A program made the position numbers and the translations under genes. Below, one piece after another: positions 10,008 through 18,800 of a stretch of 21,948 nt of DNA. Where the stretch lies: the NCBI GenBank assembly GCA_964200075.2, contig CAXNAA020000371.1, forward strand, positions 1-21,948, read 5' to 3'. Position 1 is the first letter of the stretch. The number at the start of each line of letters is the position of its first letter. The notes under the pieces were generated by a model. That model was given only the letters and a program-made list of their open reading frames with translations, searched no databases and had not been told where the DNA came from. Source of the DNA: Sphacelaria rigidula (taxonomy: Eukaryota > Phaeophyceae > Sphacelariales).

Positions 10008-11159
10008 GGGGAAAGGATCAAAGGGAATGGCCATTTATTTGGTTGGGGTAGATAGGTTGGGATGAATTTTTGGTTATTGTCGGGGGTTTTGGCCACGGGC
10101 AAGAGATGAGTGTACCGGTTCATTACACATGAAAAATTGTACACGCATGACTAGATTAGGCCGTCAATTGCATCGGCTAGCGTGTTGCGTGTCGCTCGTC
10201 GCCATTAGCGCGATGCTAAAAGCTATTATAGCCCTGCCGAAATTAGAAGTCATGTTTTCACTGTAGAGGAAGTATGCTGTATCTTCTCTGTGAGTTTCGT
10301 TTGGTGAAAGTTTTGATCGGCGGCGCCACGAGGGATTTTGCCAAGAACCGTAAACGTAGATTCAGAAGCACTCTAAGCAATGCACTGTACTGTTACGGTA
10401 TCTTTCGATGGAAGTTCGTCGAGTTCGGTACTTTTCACGCCCTGCACATTACTATATTATGTCCTCGGTTAAAAGTTGCTCTCGGCCTATACTTTGCGCT
10501 GTACCTTTTCTTTTATTGCACCTATTGACCATATTTTGTTCCAGGGCCTGGTACTTCCATGGCACTCGTGCGGTACTGCAGTTACCCATCGAACGGCTAC
10601 ACGGGTGGCGGCATATCTTGTATAGCCTAGATATGCACTTTTCTGGAGCGTGATTGAAGTTTTCCGCAGTTCGCTTGTTCTTGCTGGTTTAACTTTGTCA
10701 AGTTTCAACGGAAATGCCTCGGAAAGGAAGACGAGCCCTACTGCTGCTGCTATACTGGTGCAGTACCACCCGCGTATGTCAGAGTGCAGTCAAAGAGAGC
10801 CAGTACCGGTACCTCGTATAGATTCTGACGCTTCGGGCAAGTGCAACAGTTGGGAGGACGAATTACCAGCTCAGTTGTAACGAACACAGTACGGTACACC
10901 GTGCGTGATTTTTACAATTACAAAAAAAGAAAAAACATTCTCACCGAAACCGACACGGCAGTTCCGAGCAAACGAGACACCATTTTGTTTTTCTTGTTCA
11001 CGAGGGGAGACTGTGTTGTGGCGCTGTAATGGTTTACTGTCTGTACCGTGACGGTATGTGCTGTCGGTGTTGTTGCGGTTGGCGGACCGCCCTGCCCTCT
11101 GCAAACAAAACTTTATGGGTTCGAGCAAAAGTTCGGGAGCAAAATGACGGTAGTTATCT

Positions 11160-11189
11160 TACCGTACCGTACCGTATCGTATCGTATCG
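11160..11189. repeat. Pentanucleotide repeat (TACCG)3(TATCG)3
   Basis: There are six 5-bp units, three TACCG followed by three TATCG, which looks like a repeat array in which a C-to-T variant spread. It lies in intergenic DNA about 1.1 kb upstream of the coiled-coil gene. Confidence 0.9.
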
Positions 11190-11273
11190 TACACCGATGT
11201 CAAGTTACCAAGAGCTGTAGCACGCACACCAACACCAAATGGTCTTGGGCGGAGAGAACAGGGGACTGCTTAT

Positions 11274-12056
11274 CTAATTGACGTGCCCTACGTACCACGT
11301 GCGCCAATCCCTCCGCGCCGGGCACACGATGCTGAGATGCTCGCCGGTTGTACTTGTACTTTGATGATGTTCAACCAAACTACGGGCCAACTGCGGGTCA
11401 TTGTGGGTGGTGTGTGTATTCGACGTGTTCGGGTATGCATGCACCCGAGCACCCGAGTGATTTTGGACACAGGAAAGCGGCAGCGATGCGTGTCTCCGGA
11501 TGGAGACTACCGTCACGGTTGGTCTCATGTGCGCGGTCCCGAAGATTTGTTTTAGATGCACCTCTCTGATGTTGTCAGGTTGATGCAGGGTGCTCTCAGG
11601 ACGGTGGACTACAGAAACTGTTTCCGCATTCCCCGTCGGAACCCACCCAAGCCAACCGTAACCGTTCGCGTATTGAATCTGGTACTGATCGTAAACTGCA
11701 GTGCAGCACCGCAAGGTGGCGCAAAAACAAGCTGCTCGTCGACAAGTCGCACTGCGGCCGCAACATTGACAACCACAGAGCCGAGTACCTACTTTCCAAT
11801 TATGCTCTACGTATGGAGGGGCATGAACTAAAGGCACAGGCCAGGCCTTGCAGGGAAGCAAACTGCCTGCGCTTCGTGCACAAAAGGAGGCAAGGGACAA
11901 CTTGGGGACATGAGCGTTTCGTCCTTGTTTGAATGAAGTGACTGAAGTCACCAAAAGCTGTTGTCTCTCAGTTTGCACACACCAACAACACCCGAACTCA
12001 CCAGGTTGGGCCGTAGAAGAGAGCGAGCCCTGATCATTATTGCAGCAGATTTTCAC
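11274..12056 (-). other. 260-codon open frame, probably not a gene
   Basis: A minus-strand ATG-to-stop frame of 260 codons overlaps two consecutive same-frame plus-strand ORFs (11283-11555 and 11556-11831). A third plus frame is open for 120 codons at 11570-11929 and contains WRKNKLLVDKSHCGRNIDNH. Having several frames open on both strands suggests a stop-poor stretch or a decayed coding relic rather than one clear gene. The minus product is rich in Cys, Thr and Arg, shows no recognised domain, and has no evident splice partners. It could be an old transposase fragment; I cannot show that. Confidence 0.15.
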
Positions 12057-12309
12057 AGCACGGTATACCAGTAGTATTGCTCACTAGTTCAGTGCTTCCG
12101 CGCTAGTCCTGACAGAGTATGAAGTGCTCAGGCTGCTGTGTTTTGGTGTCGAGGAGTGAGCGTGAGAGAGTTTCTCCTGTTTCGGTTTAGACGAGAGTCA
12201 TCTGTCATGGAGTACGACAAATGTACGTTTAGATTTCATAGACTGTACCTCACCAGACCGGCGCCGAACACAGCCAGGTTGGGATTGCTGCCGATGGTGT
12301 AGAGCTCGT

Positions 12310-12327
12310 ATGAAGGATGGAGGATGA
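12310..12327 (+). promoter_or_regulatory. Upstream ORF overlapping the start codon
   Basis: ATG AAG GAT GGA GGA TGA starts 7 nt before the proposed start at 12317 and ends 11 nt inside the coding region in another frame. If the transcript includes it, scanning ribosomes would meet this 5-codon ORF first, which could lower translation of the main frame. Confidence 0.4.
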
Positions 12328-12847
12328 GAGTTTTGAAAAAATTACGGATCGTGGTGAGGGAAATTCTGGCATGATTCGTGGTACTGTCGAAGAGAATGCT
12401 GCGAACACCGGGACGGCAGATGAAATGCGAAATACCCCCGCTGTTTTTGATCATGGCGTTGATTACGGCGGCTGTTCAACCGGCGCGGAACCAGCTGATG
12501 GTCGAGCAGAGGGCGCACGTGCTGTAAAGTACGAAGGAGATGGCAAAATGCTCATCACGACCCATGTTGCCGAAAGCATTGATGAACGGGAGAAAAAACG
12601 TAAAACAGATGCGAGAAGTGTGTCTCCCGTCACTGATAAAGCGAGTGATGGCAACCAAGCGGCTCCCGACACTACTTCTGCATGCACGACGCCAAGGACA
12701 TCGCTGACTTCGGCACAGCCTTGGCCAAGAGAGGATAGCGGTGGTGCAATCCAGGAGGTGATGGACGAGAAGGGGGTGAAGCAGGAAGCTCTGGTTGATG
12801 ATGCGTCAGGTACTCAAATGGAACCCGGTGGCGACGGTTTGCGCGAG
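12317..12847 (+). CDS. Coiled-coil gene exon 1
   Basis: It encodes residues 1-177, starting MEDESFEKITDRGEG; the donor is GCGCGAG|GTGTGT. The region is low in hydrophobics, rich in Asp, Glu, Thr and Gly, with one basic EKKRK cluster. The upstream in-frame stop at 12311-12313 and the run of open codons favour this ATG. Confidence 0.75.
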
Positions 12848-15800
12848 GTGTGTATCGGTTCGTGACGCGTGTCTGCAGCGTATCCAGTTGCTGCTGGCAT
12901 GTTGGAGCTTTTGTCTACCATGTTTTCATGTCTTGCCTGTTCAATAACATCCTTCTCCTGGAGTGTATGTCGAAGAGGTGCTACATCGCTTCTTCGATTC
13001 AGGGGTTGGGGAGCAGAGTTTTTTTTTCTTTTTTTCTGAGCTCCACAGATGAAACCTGTCCAAACATGTTCAAACCAACCATTTTCTCCGCACTTGCTCA
13101 CCCAACTGCCATGGTCATGCGTACCATGCGGTTATTGGCCAACCCTACCCCGTAACAGCGTGCCAACCCACCAGATCTCAAGAGGTGAAACCGAAAATAC
13201 ATGATTAAATTTTGCATAATGCTGCGCGTACTGTTTCTGTTCTCGATATGAACAGGCTTTGGTGGGGTTCTACGGTGTACACAATCCAGATAGGATCTCC
13301 ACTCTGGACACAATACTGGCGCAGTACCGCGGCAAGGAAGGCCTCCTGATCGAGCGCCTCGAACAGAAATACTCCGCAGACCTCTCCTACGCCCGCCAAG
13401 CGGCTCGGGTGCGAGCATTCTCGATGTCTTCAGAATCAAAAACAACGGCACCCCCGTTCCCTTCAGTAGCAGGAGCAACTGCACCACCTCTAGCAGCGTC
13501 CACGAAGAATGTCGCACCCTCATCCGGGCCCCACTCCCTCTCTCAACCGACACCCCGACACCCCACGATAGTCGGGGCGGCTGCGACAATCGATGAAAAC
13601 GACGGTAATAGTTTGCGCCGCGGAAACGGGGTGAGCCGCGCTCAGGCTTCAGGACCACGACCAGGCCCATTAGCATCCCAACACAATACTGCCGTTGGCG
13701 GTGGTACTCCCTCCTCGAGCTACATGACCTATTTGGCTGACCAAATGCGGTCGAAAGTCGAAACTCTTCTTCCAGGTTCTGGTGTTGGCGACGCTCCCTC
13801 CAACTACCGACCACAACAACAGTATCTAGACGACCGTGCTGTGGGTTTTAGTGGTGGTGACAGTGGTAGCGGGGCCCGCATGCAACGCGCCGCAACTCAA
13901 GGACCTAGCCATTGGGCCAATCAGACGAGCCTCTCATCGCCTAATGGAAGCGCTTTGGGCTTGGTTTCGTCGGATATTTTGGGTACGGCGGGCGGGGTGG
14001 CGCCTGAAGACCGTGCGGGTGATGTGGCGTTTGCGCGGGTTAAGGTGTTGGAGGAGGAGCGTGCGGGGCTTCTCGCGGCGTGTAGACGCTTGCAGAGCAA
14101 GGCGGAAGCAGCGGCGAGAGAGGTGCGCAGCGCAGTGTGTCGCAGTTCGTTACCAAGTTTTTCTGACTCGGTACCAAGTTGATGTAGCCTAGAGTTTTGT
14201 AGTTGTTCGTATATTAACAATTATCTAGATCACGCCAAACCTCAGGTATCGAAACCCAGCAATATAGACAGGAAGCGAAACGAATGAACACTTCTCCAAA
14301 GTGCTCACGCAATAAGTTGACGACCAAATACCATAACACTCCCCCTGGCTCGATAGCCGATCGATGACCCATTTCCCGAGCAGATTTATAGCCGAAAGCA
14401 TTCATTGGGCCGTCCAATCATGATGACAGTCGCACACCACCCGCCACCCTTGCTTGTTCGCGGTTGTCTACCATGGCTCAAAAGGCGGCCGCGACGGAAG
14501 AGCTGAGGGAGGCCGGACAGCGAAAAATCGCGGCCTTCGCTGATCGTGCCGCCGCTGCCGAGCGTCAGGCGCGAGAGGCCACCGTGCGGATACGCGCTCT
14601 TGAGTCGGGGCAGGGAGCTTTGCGGGTGAGTTTTGCTTGAAGCTTTGCCGCGGAACGAAGGAAAGAATGTGTTGTTCCTGTTGTGATATCGTTTAATCTT
14701 GCTGTTGTCTGACGGCGGGAGTATATTTAGACAGTACCGTGTTCCGGTCGTGAAGAATTGAGAGTGTTGCTCGTCTTCCACTCGCTACACCATTACATTT
14801 TGTGTTTGACATATGCCGAAATGAAATGTGCCATTAAGATACGTTCAAGCCACCGAACGGTAACGTTTCTCTTCAGTGGTGGAGCATGACAAGCAAAATG
14901 ATTTCAACGGGTATTCAGAGAAACGTACTTCATTGCTCCATCACCGAAGCTCTCAAAAATGGAATAATTTTCAATACGCCTTTGCAAGAGCGCCACTGAT
15001 TTTATGCCCCTTTAGGCATGTCGAAAGCAGCTGAATAAGCCATGCTCCAATAAAGGTACACTTGATTCAACCATTATTTCCATGAAACATTGAATTCTAC
15101 ACACCCTCGCATTTGGCACAAATGTTCTTCGAACGTGAAGAAGAAAAAGGTATCACATCCTCGAAGTTTGAAGGCAAAAGGGAGCGGATCCGGAAAGAAA
15201 CATGATGTGACTCAAATTTTTCAGGCAATATGTCCGAGCGGCGTGCTTGAAAAACGAAAATGATATTTTTACGGTTTCCTTCGTGCTGTGTGTAGCCAGC
15301 ACACCCAAATTTCAGCATGATCGAAATTAATCTCAATACGTTTTGCGTCATTTTTTCCTCGCCAAAAATAAAAAAAATCGCGTTTCCCGTTGTGTAGAAA
15401 CGTAGTCAGTCATCTTCCCAGCCTAGCGGCACACGCACCGCTGTCGTTGAGGCGATGGGCTGAGAAAGAGCAGACTTTTTTTTGTGAAAGTATCGTTCGT
15501 GGTGAGATCCTTGGCAAATCACGAGTGTTCGTTTTCGTTTTTATGCCCGGAGGCAGTTTGTCTTGCTCGCACGTTCATTTCATATTTCCCTTCGGTGGTT
15601 GCATTTTCTCGGAATGCCTACAGTAGGTGCTCAAACTGGCCTGCTTGGACCGCACGCACCTCCCGGCGCGCAGTGTTTATTATTCCAATTTAAGAGAAAA
15701 TCTGAGCCTGTGGGGCTGACACTAAGCAGAGTCCGCCGAGCGGTAACTCCACGGTATGTTCTCGATAGTAACATAAACCCTTGGCGCGCTCGATATCTCC

Positions 15801-18800
15801 ACCAAAGCGTCTGCCTCTGGCGCACAACTACAAACTAAACCAACGCAAGATTACCGATATTTCGCGGGGTCGGGGACAATCGAACACAAATGTAGCTCGA
15901 CGCCTCCACTGGAACACTTGCGCTGGAGGTATCTTCCCCAATCGGCATTATGTGAGCAGGTCTGTGCGCCTGCGTTTTTTTATCTTCCATTGCAACTGCC
16001 AGGCGGAGATGGAGTCCGCAGTTCGTCGCTGTGCTGCCAAACACACCCAGCTGCTCTCAGCAATTGACCTCCAGATGGCCCTGAGGTGAGCCACTCCGTT
16101 GCTTTGGAGCTACGAGCATGGTGCTGTGGCGGTAGCATGTCAACGTCTGGAGTAAACTGGATCCATGACGCCATCGATAAGCAGTATCGCATTTTCCGAG
16201 GGTATTATCAACCACACGTGATTGGCAAACACCCCTGCCAACGCCCACGTCACTCCTTGTCGTCTGCGTGCGTTGCATGAAATACTGCATGTTTGATAAA
16301 TTCAGATCACAGCTAGAAGGACTACTGGATATCGTTCCACCTGCGTCAAGGGCGAAGCGAAAACCGCGACCGATATCGGTGGGTGCTGATGGCGTTGATG
16401 ATCGAGATAGCCCGCCGAGGAAGGATGAGCCACCTTTAGTTCTGTCCGGCGGTCTCTCAAGCCGAGAGCAGAATCTCGGGGGAGCTCTCCCAGACCCTTC
16501 CGCAACAGGATCGACGGCAGCGGCGCGGATCGGAGACGATAATTCAGGGGGGTCGAATAATCGTGTTCTTGAAGAGGAACGGTCGTCGGCAATTTGTGGT
16601 GTTGGGGATTGTAGCGATAGCGATCGGGAGGACGAGGGTGAAGGCGAGGGCGTGAAAGAGGTGAGGAAGCGGTGCTCCTTGCTGGAGATTGCGCTGAAGG
16701 CTTCAAGAACCGAGGCGTCCGAGGCTCGACGGGCTAGGGATGCGGCGGAGCGAATAGTGAGCGAGCAGAGAGCAGGATTAGAAATACTTCGGGAACGTAT
16801 TTCTGGTCTAGAGGCGTCTGTCTCTGAACAACAGAAATCCGGGGAGGTAAGGACGGTGCTGCGCAGTTTCATTCGCCGTGATTCTCGTAGATGGCGTTCA
16901 CTGTAATGTTGGGACACGCGGGGTTAGGACTGACCCTGCCAGGAACATGATAAGTACTCTCCCCATCTTGCTCCCATCTTGGGAGGAAAACGTTCTTCTT
17001 GTACTCCTGATTCCTGAAGCACTCTCGTGTACGCTACGAGCTGGGCCGGCCCAGAAGCAGATTTGTAGTTTGCAGGCGAATTCGCAATTTTCTACTTGGA
17101 GTTGGACCGTAAAAATTGGTATGGACAATTAACAGGGCATTCATTTTTTTCCTGTGCCGGGTCCCAATTTTGTTTTTTGGTGATTGAAGGGCATTAACCT
17201 AAAACCTTAAAACTGATCGTTGCCCTCAACTCATGAAATAACCAACAAACTTTGAGACCCGACACACTATTTTTTTTATGCCCTGTTGATTGTCCATATC
17301 AAATTTCACTATCCAACTCCGAGCAAAACAATGCGAAATCACCTATTGAAAACCGGGCCGGTAGAAATTCGGAACAATATTTTGCAGGCCTCTTACCGGC
17401 CCACGGTTGGTGCTTGTGTTTTGAAACTTTGTGCGGGACCTCGCTAGGTCATAATGAGCCAAGGAAAATGGATCAGGTTGGTTTTGATTGATTTTTTCCC
17501 CGGTTTAGGCTACTTCTTATGTATAAAAAACCACGTGATCAGAAAAGCCGTTTTCCAACAGCACGTTTTTCAACAGAACTTTTCAAAGTAACCCTTCTTT
17601 CGTGATCGACGCACTATCAAATCAACATTGAAAACGCAGTGTTCATCGATGAGGTGTGCAGGCATAATTCCAAATTCTGGGGCGCGCGAGAGAGACGCGG
17701 CACTCTGCTGTCCTGTCGTGGTGTACGGTCCGTACTGAATGTCTGTACTACTGTGATACATTGCCTGAGCAATACATGGTGGGCTGCTGCGTGACGCAAG
17801 ACCATCAATGAAAACACTGTCTTGCTGTACCAACTGACTGTAGAAGTGACGGTTGTGCCCTTTCACTGCACGGTAGTACTTGACTGAAACGACAGCACAG
17901 ACAATAGTATACACAACAGTGCTGTATTACATCTATCGGCTGTAGTACTACAACAGTAGTAGCACTGATCATAGTCTTGTTCGTATCGTCAGTACGGTCC
18001 TGTGTCTACAAGGCTTGGGTGCGTAGGCAGTCTGTAGTGCAAAGTGACGTCTGTTTGCAACAAGCTGCATGCACAGACCTCAACTGAGCTGCAAGTTCGC
18101 TGCTCTGTACAGTACAGACACTGTTGTTGTGTTGTATGCGTTGGGTCCACCACAGTAATCGCACTACCTATCTCATAAAAGCTTGAGTGCGTGGGCAGTC
18201 TGTAAAGCATTGCGACGGCTGTTGTTGACAACAAGCTGCGTGCACAGGCCTGAACTGAACTACAATTTTGTACGGACGATATTCAGCATAGACTGTCCTG
18301 TCTGTACAGCAGTCGCCATCGACTCTGCCCTCTGCTGTTCTCATGGGGTGAAGGGCAAACACGCTACTGGCGAGCGAAGGACAATGATGCAACACGCTGA
18401 ATGCCCGCGAGCACCAGCGATAGCAGTAGTAGTGACGGCAGCCAAGCTATCACAGGTGCTGTCGTGGGCTATGCTGTGTGTGTTCAAACGTGTTCAAACA
18501 AGGTTCAAACGCTTTTTCGATAACATTTTTCGATAGCCCGAAGTTATCGGAAAATCCTGATTTTCTGATAACTTTGGGCTATCGAAAAATGTTATCAGAA
18601 AATTTTCCATCAGAAAACGCAACGCGTTGCGTTTTCTGATGGAGGTTTTTTCATACATGAGAAGTAGCCTTAGGGCGTGCTAGTATGGGAACAACAATTT
18701 TTTTACGAGAACGCTCGAGCCTCTCCCCCAAAAAGTGTTGAATGTCCTTTTTTTAATTCAGCATACCTCTTTCGTTCTCCATGCCAAGTTTCAAATAATA

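Larger units (their letters stand above)
8147..12316. other. Divergent intergenic region
   Basis: This 4.2-kb region lies between the aconitase start (minus) and the coiled-coil gene start (plus), so both promoters should lie here. It contains a truncated TIR element (9179-about 10007), a pyrimidine-rich stretch with CCTTT units (about 8660-8820) and a pentanucleotide repeat (11160-11189). Overlapping long open frames of doubtful meaning lie at 11274-12056. The stretches 8150-9170 and 10010-11150 hold nothing else I can support. No core promoter motif could be assigned with confidence. Confidence 0.6.
17508..18669. mobile_element. Nested TIR element with TTA target duplication (PIF/Harbinger-like MITE)
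   Basis: The left end GGCTACTTCTTATGTAT and the right end ATACATGAGAAGTAGCC form terminal inverted repeats of about 25 bp. TTA flanks both sides (17505-17507 and 18670-18672). Copy 2 has the unfilled site, GGTTTAGGGCG at about 9640, which proves insertion into copy 3 after the copies separated. A 3-bp TTA duplication fits PIF/Harbinger. The 1162-bp interior encodes no recognisable transposase but carries a direct repeat and two perfect or near-perfect hairpins close to the right end. Confidence 0.88.

Noticed and set aside
13098-13814. Minus-strand frame of 238 codons
   Set aside because: It is antisense to exon 2 of the coiled-coil gene, in GC-rich sequence with few stops; the plus frame has consistent splice sites and a recognisable motif.
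16057-16917. Minus-strand frame of 286 codons
   Set aside because: It is antisense to exons 4 and 5 of the coiled-coil gene; Ser/Pro/Arg-rich composition is the usual mirror of an Ala/Glu/Arg coil.
18014-18265. CRISPR-like or satellite array
   Set aside because: There are only two long diverged copies, inside a eukaryotic transposon; no short repeats with regular spacers.
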